A stretch of DNA of 64,000 nucleotides from Azophilus sp963663395 (lineage in GTDB: Bacteria > Pseudomonadota > Gammaproteobacteria > Pseudomonadales > Azotimanducaceae), in the NCBI GenBank assembly GCA_963663395.1, contig OY760226.1, positions 1,674,001 through 1,738,000 on the forward strand, read 5' to 3'. Under the pieces are notes generated by a model. That model ran no database searches. It worked only from the letters and a program-made list of their open reading frames with translations, and was not told the DNA's origin. Positions 28,085-37,499 of this stretch are shown here, piece after piece (within the stretch, counting starts at the first letter, position 1; the number at the start of each line of letters is the position of its first letter). The position numbers were made by a program, and so were the translations under genes.

Positions 28085-29842
28085 ATGGCGGAAAACTCCG
28101 AAGAACGCGGCGTAATCTACGAACCGGACGAAACGCCGCCGACAGCACAGACTGCGGGCCTGGGCCTGCAGTACGCACTGCTTTCGCTGAGCGGGATGAT
28201 TCTGATCCCCCTGGTGATTTTTCGCGCTGCAGAGGCTCCGGAGAGCTTGCTGGTCTGGGCCGTGTTCGCGTCCATGGTCGTCTGCGGCCTGATCACGGCC
28301 CTGCATGCCTTTCCGCTCGGCCGTTTCGGGGCCGGGTACGTGCTGATCACCGGGTCGACGGGTACCGCCATTGCGGTTAGTGTCGATGCGCTCGAGGCCG
28401 GAGGCATCGCCCTGCTGGCTTCCCTGATGCTGGCCTCGTCGCTGTTCCAGTTTGCGTTGTCGCTGAAGCTGTCGATGTTCCGGCGCGTGCTGACACCGAC
28501 TGTTTCGGGCGTGGTGCTGATGCTTATTCCCGTGACGATAATGCCCGTCGTCTTCGGGATGCTGGACGAGTTGCCGGAGGGGCTGCCGCTCAGGGCATCG
28601 CTGATTCCCGCGCTGGTAACGTTGCTGGCGCTGGGCGGCGTCATGATCAAGGGTACGCCAAAACTGCGCCCCTGGGCGCCGGTGGTCGGCATGGCCGCGG
28701 GTTCGCTGGTTTCGGCGATTTACGGGCTGTACGACGTCGAGCGCGTCGTCGAAGCGGGCTGGGTGGGGATTCCCGCGGACAGGCCCGCCTTCGGTCTCGA
28801 CTTCGGGCCGGCCTTCCTGCAACTGCTGCCCGCCTTCATGTTGGTATTCCTGGTCTGCACGGTCCGGACCGTGAGCGGTACCCTGGGCATTCAGGGGGTG
28901 TCCTGGCGGCAGCGCCGGGCGGTGGATTTTCGCTCCGTGCAGGGGGCCGTTGCCGCCGACGCGCTCAGCAACCTGCTGTCCGGCCTGGCCGGCACGGTGC
29001 CCAACGGCGTTCGCGCCACCACCATAGCGCTGACCGAGTTCAGCGGCGTCGCCGCCCGCCGCGTTGGCATCGTGTTCGGTATCGCCCTGGCAGCCATGGC
29101 GTTCTTTCCCAAGATCCTGGCTCTGGTGCTGGCCGTGCCGGGCCCTGTCATCGCCGGCTACATCGTGGTGATCATCGCCATGATATTCACGCTCGGCATG
29201 AAGATGGTCGTCTCGGACGGGCTGGACCGCCGCCAGGCCCTGGTGGCGGGAATCTCGTTCTGGGTAGGCGTCGGCTGTCAGTACGGGTTCATCTTTCCCG
29301 AGGTGGTGCCGGACCTCGCGGGCGGTCTGCTGAATAGCGGCCTCACCGCCGGCGGGCTTACCGCCATCGTGCTGAGCCTGGTGATGGAACTGATGGCGCC
29401 GCGGCGCACGAAGCTGGAAACGCGCGAGAACGTCGCCGCCCTACCGGAAATCCGGGAGTTCGTTGCCCGATTCAGCGCCAGCAGCGGCTGGGACGAGACG
29501 ATGGCGAGCCGGCTCGACGCGGCGAGCGAGGAGACCCTGCTGAGCCTGTTGGCGAACGAAGAGAACGCGGCAACGAGGGAGCGGCGGTTGCTGGTCACGG
29601 CCCGGCGGGAGGGCGGGGACGCGGTGTTCGAGTTCATCGCCTCCGGCGGCGAAGACAACATCGAGGACCGGCTTGCCCTGCTCGCCGAAGGGGCTGCGGA
29701 AGAGGTCATGGAGCGGCAGGTTTCGCTACGGTTGTTGCGGCACCATGCGTCCGAGGTCCGCCACCGGCAATATCACGACGAGGACTTCATTACGGTGCGC
29801 GTGTCGGCGCCAACCGCGCGCCCGGCCGCGCCAGGCGATTGA
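28085..29842 (+). CDS. NCS2 (uracil/xanthine permease) family transporter with C-terminal soluble domain
   Basis: 585 residues from ATG 28085. About 13 hydrophobic segments follow the NCS2 pattern (LGLQYALLSLSGMILIPLVIF; GTVPNGVRATTIALTEFSGV is the motif region before the final helices). After the last helix at ~residue 430 there is a ~150-residue soluble tail (ENVAALPEIREFVARFS... VMERQVSLRLLRHHASEVRHRQYHDEDFITVRV) that looks like a degenerate anti-sigma/HATPase-type regulatory domain. Such a tail is not part of standard NCS2 carriers. Ends 9 bp from the convergent thiG stop. Confidence 0.82.
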   Translation: MAENSEERGVIYEPDETPPTAQTAGLGLQYALLSLSGMILIPLVIFRAAEAPESLLVWAVFASMVVCGLITALHAFPLGRFGAGYVLITGSTGTAIAVSVDALEAGGIALLASLMLASSLFQFALSLKLSMFRRVLTPTVSGVVLMLIPVTIMPVVFGMLDELPEGLPLRASLIPALVTLLALGGVMIKGTPKLRPWAPVVGMAAGSLVSAIYGLYDVERVVEAGWVGIPADRPAFGLDFGPAFLQLLPAFMLVFLVCTVRTVSGTLGIQGVSWRQRRAVDFRSVQGAVAADALSNLLSGLAGTVPNGVRATTIALTEFSGVAARRVGIVFGIALAAMAFFPKILALVLAVPGPVIAGYIVVIIAMIFTLGMKMVVSDGLDRRQALVAGISFWVGVGCQYGFIFPEVVPDLAGGLLNSGLTAGGLTAIVLSLVMELMAPRRTKLETRENVAALPEIREFVARFSASSGWDETMASRLDAASEETLLSLLANEENAATRERRLLVTARREGGDAVFEFIASGGEDNIEDRLALLAEGAAEEVMERQVSLRLLRHHASEVRHRQYHDEDFITVRVSAPTARPAAPGD

Positions 29843-29851
29843 GCCACGGGG

Positions 29852-30673
29852 TTACCCGGAGTCCGACTGCCAGAACGGCGTTCCCACGACAGGCGTCGAT
29901 GGGTTTGCCGTCTCGCTTTCGGCCATGGCGCCGGCTTCGAAGGCCAGGCGGCCCGCCGCCACGGCCTGGCCGAAGGCGGCGGCCATGCGCACCGGGTCAT
30001 CGGCGCGCGCGACGGCCGTGTTCAGCAGCACCCCGTCGAAACCCATTTCCAGCACGCGGGCGGCATGGGAGGGCAAGCCGAGCCCCGCATCGACGATGAG
30101 TACGGCATCGGGTAGCCGTGCGCGCAGCGTCTCCAGCGCATAGGGGTCGGTGATGCCCTTGCCGGTGCCGATGGGCGCGCCCCAGGGCATGATGACTTCG
30201 CAGCCGAGGTCACGGAGGCGCGAACAGACCACCAGGTCGTCGGTGGTGTAGGCGAATACCTTGAAGTCCGCCTTGACCAGTTCCCGGGTGGCTTCAACAA
30301 GTTCGTACGGGTCGGGCTGCAGGTTGTAGTCGTCGCCGGTGACCTCGAGCTTGATCCAGTCCGTACCGAAGATCTCGCGGCTCATGCGGGCGAGGGTCAC
30401 CGCCTCCCGGGCGCTGTGGCAGCCGGCGGTGTTGGGCAGCAGCCGGCAGCCGAGCTTCGCGATGTGGTCCCATACGGAGCCGCCGCCGAGTTTTTCCGGC
30501 GACTGGCGCCGCAACCCCAGGGTCAGCACGTCCGCGCCGGAGGCGGCCACCGCCTCGGTCATGACGGCGAGCGACGGATAGCGGGCCGTGCCGAGCAACA
30601 GGCGGCTGTTGAGAGCCTCCCCATACAGCGACCACCCCTCGGGTGCATTGGGCGTGAGGGGCGCTTCGCTCAT
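29852..30673 (-). CDS. thiG: Thiazole synthase
   Basis: 273 residues from ATG 30673 (MSEAPLTPNAPEGWSLYGEAL). TIM-barrel motifs: SRLLLGTARYPS, the Schiff-base lysine in WIKLEVTGDDYNLQPD, and GFDGVLLNTAVARADDPVRMA. Builds the thiazole phosphate from DXP, dehydroglycine and ThiS thiocarboxylate. Follows thiS by 2 bp; part of the leftward thiC-thiO-thiS-thiG series. Confidence 0.95.
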   Translation of the reverse strand: MSEAPLTPNAPEGWSLYGEALNSRLLLGTARYPSLAVMTEAVAASGADVLTLGLRRQSPEKLGGGSVWDHIAKLGCRLLPNTAGCHSAREAVTLARMSREIFGTDWIKLEVTGDDYNLQPDPYELVEATRELVKADFKVFAYTTDDLVVCSRLRDLGCEVIMPWGAPIGTGKGITDPYALETLRARLPDAVLIVDAGLGLPSHAARVLEMGFDGVLLNTAVARADDPVRMAAAFGQAVAAGRLAFEAGAMAESETANPSTPVVGTPFWQSDSG

Positions 30674-30675
30674 GC

Positions 30676-30873
30676 TCACCCTCCCTCGATGGCGGAGAGG
30701 ACATCGAGCCGGTCCCCGGCGCGCACCCGGTAAGACGGCCACTCCTCCTTCGCAACGAAGGTCTCGTTGACGGCGACCACCACGCGGCGCTCGGTGTACC
30801 CGAGGCGCTCAAGGGCCTCGGCAAGCCGCTCCACGTCAAGGTTTACCCGGTCGCCGTTGCAGAAGATGTCCAT
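30676..30873 (-). CDS. thiS: Sulfur carrier protein ThiS
   Basis: 65 residues from ATG 30873 (MDIFCNGDRVNLDVERLAEAL), ending in the functional di-glycine (LSAIEGG). Ubiquitin-like fold with the RVVVAVNETFVAKEEW strand. Carries sulfur as a thiocarboxylate for ThiG. An upstream in-frame extension to 30942 is not conserved and overlaps thiO, so the short form is preferred. Confidence 0.92.
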   Translation of the reverse strand: MDIFCNGDRVNLDVERLAEALERLGYTERRVVVAVNETFVAKEEWPSYRVRAGDRLDVLSAIEGG

Positions 30874-30931
30874 GACTAACGAAGCGATGCGCCGGGCGCT
30901 GACGCAAGCGTTGACGGGGTGTGGAATCGAC

Positions 30932-31927
30932 TCACTGGACAACCGTTTTTCGCGAGTATGGAATCTGGTCGATCTCTGCGATGACGTGTTCGACCAGGGC
31001 GGGGGCGATCAGGAAACCGTGCCGGTAGAGCCCGTTGACCCTTAGCACACCGCCGTCCCACTCGATGCGGGGCAGGTTGTCTGCGAAGGCTGGCCTGAGC
31101 CCGGTGCAGAGTTCCAGAATTTCCGCCTCGGCGAAGCCGGCGTGCAGCGCGAACGCAGCGGACAGCAGTTCCAGGGCGCTGCGCACCGTAACCCCCTGCA
31201 GCGAGTCGCTTTCGATCTGGGTGGCGCCGATGACGTACTCGCCGCCGGGGCGGGGCGCGGCGTAGAGCTGGTAACGCGGATGCATGAGCCGCACGGGCCG
31301 GGACAGTTCCACCTCCGGCGCACGCACGCGAATCGCCTCGCCGCGCACGCCGCGCAGTCCCTCGAGGCCGGCCCCGATGCCGCGGCAGTCGATGACGATG
31401 TCGGCCCGGAGATCGCGTGGGTCGACGGCCTGGCCGTAGTGGACGTCGCCGCAGCGGGTTTCCAGCGCATCGAGCAGTGCGCGGTTGTCCAGCCAGCCCT
31501 CGTGGGGCAGGTAAAGGCCGCGCTGAAAGCGGCCGGACAGTGCGGGCTCGAGCGCCGCAATGCCGGGCCCGTCCAGCCAGCGGGCTTCGGCCGCACCTTC
31601 GGTGCCCAGGGAGCGGTGGAACTTGTCCAGGAGAGGCCCGTCGGGACCGTGTGCCACGAGCAGGGATCCCATGATGGAGTAGGGCACGGCCAGCGCATCG
31701 AGCAGCGGCGGCCAGAGTTCGAGGCTGCGCTTGCCCATTTCGAAGATTGCGGGGTCCGCGTCGGGATACTCGCTCACCGGCGCCAGCATCGCCGCCGCCG
31801 CGTGAGCGGCGCTTTCCGGCGCTGCCAGGGACGCCCGGTCGTGCAGCGACACGTCGGCACCACCTTCGGTGAGGCGCCAGCCAATCATCCGCCCCATCAG
31901 CCCCGCGCCGGCAATTTCAACTTTCAT
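30932..31927 (-). CDS. thiO: Glycine oxidase ThiO
   Basis: 331 residues from ATG 31927 (MKVEIAGAGLMGRMIGWRLTEGG, FAD Rossmann motif). C-terminal GLRPAFADNLPRIEW and NGLYRHGFLIAPALVEHV are typical of ThiO. Oxidises glycine to dehydroglycine for ThiG; use of ThiO rather than ThiH implies an aerobic lifestyle. The upstream 120 bp contains a dispersed repeat and a 21-bp sequence shared with the thiC promoter region. Confidence 0.9.
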   Translation of the reverse strand: MKVEIAGAGLMGRMIGWRLTEGGADVSLHDRASLAAPESAAHAAAAMLAPVSEYPDADPAIFEMGKRSLELWPPLLDALAVPYSIMGSLLVAHGPDGPLLDKFHRSLGTEGAAEARWLDGPGIAALEPALSGRFQRGLYLPHEGWLDNRALLDALETRCGDVHYGQAVDPRDLRADIVIDCRGIGAGLEGLRGVRGEAIRVRAPEVELSRPVRLMHPRYQLYAAPRPGGEYVIGATQIESDSLQGVTVRSALELLSAAFALHAGFAEAEILELCTGLRPAFADNLPRIEWDGGVLRVNGLYRHGFLIAPALVEHVIAEIDQIPYSRKTVVQ

Positions 31928-31940
31928 GGCACGAATCTCC

Positions 31941-31961
31941 CACGTCCGGCAGCGAGCTGGC
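31941..31961 (-). repeat. 21-bp repeat upstream of thiO
   Basis: The sequence GCCAGCTCGCTGCCGGACG plus TG (minus strand) is identical to 34137-34157, which lies upstream of the thiC promoter. Both copies stand before a thiamine transcription unit start. Confidence 0.6.
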
Positions 31962-31990
31962 TGGATCTCCTGGTCGCGGACAGTGTTGTC

Positions 31991-32048
31991 CAATCAGTCA
32001 ACTTTGCACCCGTTCACTGCTTGCCCGGCGGGTTTTGGCATTGCCCCG
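31991..32048 (+). repeat. Dispersed intergenic repeat, copy B
   Basis: Contains TTTGCACCCGTTCACTGC and TTGGCATTGCCCCGTT; best match is copy D at 21674-21735 on the other strand. It fills the thiC-thiO spacer. Confidence 0.4.
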
Positions 32049-33929
<1,881 letters not shown>

Positions 33930-33980
33930 GGTATCCCCCGATTGTTGATGCCCAAAGGCAGTGCGCCGCAGCGCTTTTCA

Positions 33981-34063
33981 GTCGGGGGCTGTTCCCTACG
34001 CCGGGATTAACCGGATCAGGTTCTACGGGTTCGCAGAGCGTCTCAGCCGTTTGGCACCCCGAC
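33981..34063 (-). promoter_or_regulatory. TPP (THI-box) riboswitch controlling thiC
   Basis: The minus strand reads GGGGTGCC, CTGAGA, AACCTGATCCGGTTAAT and GGCGTAGGGAA in the order required for the TPP aptamer. The terminal helix P1 is GTCGGGG paired with CCCCCGAC. It ends 51 bp before the thiC start. Thiamine pyrophosphate binding is expected to shut off the thiC-thiO-thiS-thiG genes. Confidence 0.95.
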
Positions 34064-34075
34064 AATTGATCGGCA

Positions 34076-34105
34076 AGTATAGGGCGGTTTCGCCCGGATT
34101 TGCCA
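34076..34105 (-). promoter_or_regulatory. Putative sigma-70 promoter of the thiC operon
   Basis: On the minus strand TGGCAA (34100-34105) is followed after 18 bp by TATACT (34076-34081). Transcription would start about 6 bases before the riboswitch aptamer. Confidence 0.55.
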
Positions 34106-34136
34106 GCTGGATGGGGTTTTCATGGAACAGAACCTT

Positions 34137-34157
34137 CACGTCCGGCAGCGAGCTGGC
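34137..34157 (-). repeat. 21-bp repeat upstream of the thiC promoter
   Basis: Exact copy of 31941-31961. Next to it (34155-34180) is a single arm of the palindrome seen at 24649-24757 (GCTTCCCTTTCGGCGC). Confidence 0.6.
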
Positions 34158-34257
34158 ATGCGGAGCTTCCCTTTCGGCGCACCGGGTTCCCGACTCGCGC
34201 GGAACATCTATATTGGATTTGGCACGCCCGCTCTCATGGCACAAGGGAACGCTGCTC

Positions 34258-34914
34258 TCACTCCGGTGACGGAGGCCGCCCCCCCTGTTTGATTGCGGCC
34301 AGGTACCGGCGGCTTGCGGCAACCGGGTCTGCGGCGCCCGAAATGCCGGACAGTACGGCGACGCCGTGGGCGCCGGCATCGAGGCAGTCGGGGACCCGGG
34401 AAGGGTCGATGCCGCCGAGGGCGTAGATGGGCAGGGGCGATGCCGCGGCGGTTTCGCGCAGGGCTGCCAGGCCCGCGGGGTTAGAGGCTTTCCAGGTGGG
34501 GGCGAATACCGGTCCGTAGACCACGGCGGTTGCCGAAGCCCGTCGGGCGCGGAACACCGCCTCGATGGAATGGGCCGCGGCACTCCGAAAACGGAGGGCA
34601 TCGGGTTCGGGCGGCCTGTCGGGAACAGCGGCCTCGGGCCAGTGTACGCCGTCATAGCCGAGTTCGAGGGCCAGGGTGTCCGATCCGTTCAGCACGAGCA
34701 GCGCTTCGTCGCCAACCGCTTCGCGGCTCAACCGCGCGGCAGTAGCCAGGTGGGTGCTGGAAGCCTGTCGGGCGCGTACCTGTATCGCGAGTTGCGACGG
34801 GAGGAGGCGGGCTGCCTCGGCGAGGTGTGCGATCAGGGTGGTGAATCCGGTAAGGGAGCCAGCGAAGTCGAGGTCGGCGATGGCGTAGAGCCGCGGGAGT
34901 TCGTGCCGGGTCAC
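34258..34914 (-). CDS. ThiE/TenI-like thiamine phosphate synthase family protein
   Basis: About 218 residues if started at GTG 34914 (MTRHELPRLYAIADLDFAGS); ATG 34947 would add 11. TIM-barrel features of the ThiE/TenI family are present (AIQVRARQAS, ELGYDGVHWPE, VYGPVFAPTWKAS, YALGGIDPSRVPDCLDAGAHGVAVLSG), but the VQFREK and G-x-x-D residues of a true ThiE are replaced. This points to a TenI-like role (thiazole tautomerase or salvage). The GTG overlaps the stop of a thiE 5' remnant (GTGA) and a second copy of this gene's first codons occurs at 36619-36676. Confidence 0.75.
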   Translation of the reverse strand: MTRHELPRLYAIADLDFAGSLTGFTTLIAHLAEAARLLPSQLAIQVRARQASSTHLATAARLSREAVGDEALLVLNGSDTLALELGYDGVHWPEAAVPDRPPEPDALRFRSAAAHSIEAVFRARRASATAVVYGPVFAPTWKASNPAGLAALRETAAASPLPIYALGGIDPSRVPDCLDAGAHGVAVLSGISGAADPVAASRRYLAAIKQGGRPPSPE

Positions 34915-34985
34915 GCGCTGCCCCGGCTGGTCCGCGACTGCAGGCATGCGTCGGTGACGACATGCAGCCTGGGTGTCGTCTTCAT
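34911..34985 (-). pseudogene. 5' remnant of a thiE copy
   Basis: ATG 34985 opens a 24-codon frame MKTTPRLHVVTDACLQSRTS, which matches the first codons of the intact thiE (MKKIPRLHVITDETLQTRFS) and then runs into a stop overlapping the GTG of the TenI-like gene. It is what remains of a duplicated thiE and may now act as a leader coupling translation. Confidence 0.7.
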
Positions 34986-35003
34986 GTGGTCAATGAGGTA
35001 GCC

Positions 35004-35095
35004 AGCCATAGGTTCCGATTGAAACTATCGACGATCTGGATGTCCAACGCTACCACCCGGCGAGAGCCGAGTAGTAACGACAGAGGGGAAGTGCC
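35004..35095 (+). repeat. Conserved leader of integrase-like element, copy 1
   Basis: Shares CCATAG-TTCCGATTGAAACT, TCGACGATC and GGATGTCCAAC with 37388-37499, ending in the same AGAGGGGAA-type ribosome site. Conserved beyond the coding start, so it is part of the duplicated unit and probably holds its promoter. Confidence 0.65.
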
Positions 35096-36490
35096 ATGGA
35101 CCGAATACCGACGACGACCAACGGATCACTTGACGGCAATCGGGAAACGGCCCCGATAGCTGGTACGCAGCAGGGCCGTTTGGGCGAACGGCGGGTTTCG
35201 CAAGCGCCACAGTCAGCGCGCCCGCACCTTCTCGAGGTGTATGAACCGGGCAGTGGCGGTGCGCCTGCTGAAGTACAGACGGACATCCCTTCCAGGACGG
35301 TTACCGAGGCTCCTGCTTCGAAGCGCCTCTCAGGCGCGACTGCAATGCCGCAACCCGGTCCCGGACAAGACGATCCGATCCAGCCGTCACCGGCCGGCGA
35401 TGTTCGCGGGCAGCCGGGAACCCTGTCCGGGCCAGACCCGAAGCCAAGTTACCGAACCAGATGGAACGCATTCGTCCGTTGGTGCAAAAGAACCAACGTG
35501 CAGCACTGCCCGGCCATTCCGGACACGGTTGCGAGCTATCTGAAAGCATGTGCGCCGCGGAACGGTTTCAAGGCACTACGCACGATACGTGCCGCGATTT
35601 CGTCCTCACACTGTGCCGCGGGATGCGAGGATCCGTGCACCACGAACCTCGTCCGAACGACGTTTAAGGAACTGGGTCGGGTAAGCCGGGAGAGCGGCGC
35701 CAGGAAGATGGTTGTCACCAGGGTGCCTCTCAAGCCAGCGCAGATAGAGGCGATCCGGGCGGTGGCGTTCGAACGACGGCCTGTAGGCCAACGCATAGAG
35801 AGCCTTCAAGAAACCAGGCGCCGTGGGCGCGTAGACGTTGCGCTGTGTTCGGCGATTCTTGAAACCGGATTGCAATACCAGTATGTAGCGGCGCTCGAAT
35901 GGAGGGACGTGGGAGTGGACGAAAACCTCGGTACGATACTCACAATCAGGGCACAGTCGGGTGGGCCCGATGCGGTCATTGCAATCTCCGAGCGAGCGTA
36001 CCGCGATCTGATGGCGCTTGCGCCTCGAGCTTTCGAGCAGAACGAGAGGATTTTCCAGATTGGCGTAGCGCAGATAGGCAATCGGATCAGAGCGATGAAG
36101 CGAGTCGCGAGCTCGAACAGCCGGATCGCGGGCAGCGAGTCGTTGTGGAACCAGCAGGCTGACACTCACGCCATGCCGGGATCACGCTCCGGCGCCACGC
36201 CGGGATCACCCTCCAGCGCCACGCCGGGATCACCCTCCGGCGCCACGCCAATGCCGTTCTCCAGCGCCACGCCAATGCCGTTGTACGGCGCCATGCCGGG
36301 CCCATCGTTCGTTGCCACGCCAATGCCGTTCTACGGCGCCATGCCGGGCGCATCGTTCGTTGCCACGCCATTGCCGTTCTACGGCGCCACGCCGGGCCCA
36401 TCCTCAAGCACCACGCCGGGTCCAAACTCCGGCGCCACGCCTGGCCCGTCACACACCGCCGCGGCAGACCCTTCGCGCACCTCAGCGTGA
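35096..36490 (+). CDS. Integrase-like protein lacking catalytic residues, with 8-residue repeat tail
   Basis: 464 residues. About 1-115 is a low-complexity, probably disordered region. 118-200 resembles the SAM-like core-binding domain of tyrosine recombinases (RTRWNAFVRWCKRTNVQ...TVASYLKACA). 240-340 resembles the first half of the catalytic domain (VDVALCSAILETGLQYQYVAALEWRDV), but the place of the first catalytic Arg is Gln260. The H-x-x-R and Tyr part is absent. From 360 to the end it is a run of about 12 octads of TPGPxSGA type. Paralogous to the genes at 37500-39489. Not expected to recombine DNA; DNA binding is possible. Confidence 0.72.
   Translation: MDRIPTTTNGSLDGNRETAPIAGTQQGRLGERRVSQAPQSARPHLLEVYEPGSGGAPAEVQTDIPSRTVTEAPASKRLSGATAMPQPGPGQDDPIQPSPAGDVRGQPGTLSGPDPKPSYRTRWNAFVRWCKRTNVQHCPAIPDTVASYLKACAPRNGFKALRTIRAAISSSHCAAGCEDPCTTNLVRTTFKELGRVSRESGARKMVVTRVPLKPAQIEAIRAVAFERRPVGQRIESLQETRRRGRVDVALCSAILETGLQYQYVAALEWRDVGVDENLGTILTIRAQSGGPDAVIAISERAYRDLMALAPRAFEQNERIFQIGVAQIGNRIRAMKRVASSNSRIAGSESLWNQQADTHAMPGSRSGATPGSPSSATPGSPSGATPMPFSSATPMPLYGAMPGPSFVATPMPFYGAMPGASFVATPLPFYGATPGPSSSTTPGPNSGATPGPSHTAAADPSRTSA
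36173..36487 (+). repeat. Degenerate 24-bp tandem repeats encoding an octapeptide tail
   Basis: About 12 diverged 24-bp units built on ACGCCGGG-TC-CCGGCGCC. They encode TPGSPSGA, TPMPFYGA, MPGPSFVA and similar octads at the C-terminus of the integrase-like protein. Same period as the homogeneous array at 39223-39462. Confidence 0.8.
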
Positions 36491-36618
36491 CCAGCCCGCG
36501 CGCATCGCTCCAAAATGGGCCTTATCAAGACCGGGCTCAACAAGCTGGCCCAAGCCAACTGCAAAAAGCCAAAGGGGAGCAATGCGATTGGAGTACCACC
36601 ATCAGTGGGAATTTTCTG

Positions 36619-36676
36619 GATGTCACCGACGGCATAGAGCCGGGGGAGTTTGTGCCGGGTCACGCGCTGCGCGGGC
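36619..36676 (-). pseudogene. 5' remnant of the ThiE/TenI-like gene
   Basis: Direct copy of 34870-34925: on the minus strand it encodes QRVTRHKLPRLYAVGDI, matching the first codons of the TenI-like gene, and then diverges. It abuts the stop of the intact thiE. Together with the thiE remnant at 34911-34985 it shows that a thiE-like/thiE/integrase block was duplicated in tandem and then trimmed. Confidence 0.75.
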
Positions 36677-37309
36677 TCAATGCTTACGCAGGGCGGCCGC
36701 ACAGGCGCGGGCAGCGTGCTCCGGACTGTCGGCGGCCACGACGCAGGACAGTACCGCGACGCCGTGGGCGCCTGTGCGCAGGATGTCGCCGATGTGCTGC
36801 GGCTCGATCCCGCCGATGGCGATGACGGGCTTCGGCGAATGTGTGGCGATGCGGGTCAGGGTTTCGAGGCCCATCCTCGGGGCGGGCTCGGCCTTCGACC
36901 GGGTTCCGAAAACGGGGCCGACACCGAGATAGTCGACATCGGTCTTCCAGACCCGCGCCGCTTCGTTGTAGGAATTGGCGGTGCCGCCGATGATGGCCGC
37001 GGCGCCGAGAATCCGCCGCGCGGTGGCGGCGTCCAGGTCGTGGCGACCCAGGTGCACGGCGACGGCGTCGAGTGCGAGCGCAACGTCGGCCCGGTCGTCG
37101 ATGACCGCCGTCGCGCCCGCCGCGCGGCAGGCCTCGACCACCGGGCGCGCGGCCTCGACCAGTTCGACGGTCGTCAGCGGGCGCTTTTCGCGAAACTGCA
37201 CGCAGTCGGCGCCGCCGGCGAGAGCCAGCCGCGCAAGCTCGCCGTGGCTGAACCGGGTCTGCAGTGTTTCGTCGGTGATGACGTGCAGCCTGGGAATCTT
37301 TTTCATCAT
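36677..37309 (-). CDS. thiE: Thiamine phosphate synthase
   Basis: About 210 residues from ATG 37309 or 37306 (MKKIPRLHVITDETLQTRFS). Phosphate and metal sites CVQFREK, VIDDRADVALALDAVAVHLGRHD, GVGPVFGTRSK and PVIAIGGIEPQHIGDILRTGAHGVAVLS are all present. Couples HMP-PP with thiazole phosphate to thiamine phosphate. It is separated from thiD and from the rest of the thi genes by the two integrase-like insertions, which run on the opposite strand. Confidence 0.93.
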   Translation of the reverse strand: MMKKIPRLHVITDETLQTRFSHGELARLALAGGADCVQFREKRPLTTVELVEAARPVVEACRAAGATAVIDDRADVALALDAVAVHLGRHDLDAATARRILGAAAIIGGTANSYNEAARVWKTDVDYLGVGPVFGTRSKAEPAPRMGLETLTRIATHSPKPVIAIGGIEPQHIGDILRTGAHGVAVLSCVVAADSPEHAARACAAALRKH

Positions 37310-37387
37310 GAGGTCAGCCGAATGGCGTAAGCGTACAACGGCGGCAGGACGCATCGGCCGTGGACAGTGGGACCAACGAAGTAACGA

Positions 37388-37499
37388 ACCATAGACTCCG
37401 ATTGAAACTTTCGACGATCCGGATGTCCAACATCACCGCTTGGCGGGAACCCTCAGGGTCACATCGCCAGGTGCAGTCGAGTGCAGAAGGGGAATGGCC
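37388..37499 (+). repeat. Conserved leader of integrase-like element, copy 2
   Basis: Second copy of the leader at 35004-35095 (CCATAGACTCCGATTGAAAC, TCGACGATCCGGATGTCC), slightly longer because of an insertion before the AGAAGGGGAATG ribosome site. Confidence 0.65.

Noticed and set aside
34872..36680. Transposon with a ~58-bp target duplication around the first integrase-like gene
   Set aside because: No terminal inverted repeats were seen, the duplication is far too long for a transposase, and a reciprocal thiE remnant fits segmental duplication better.
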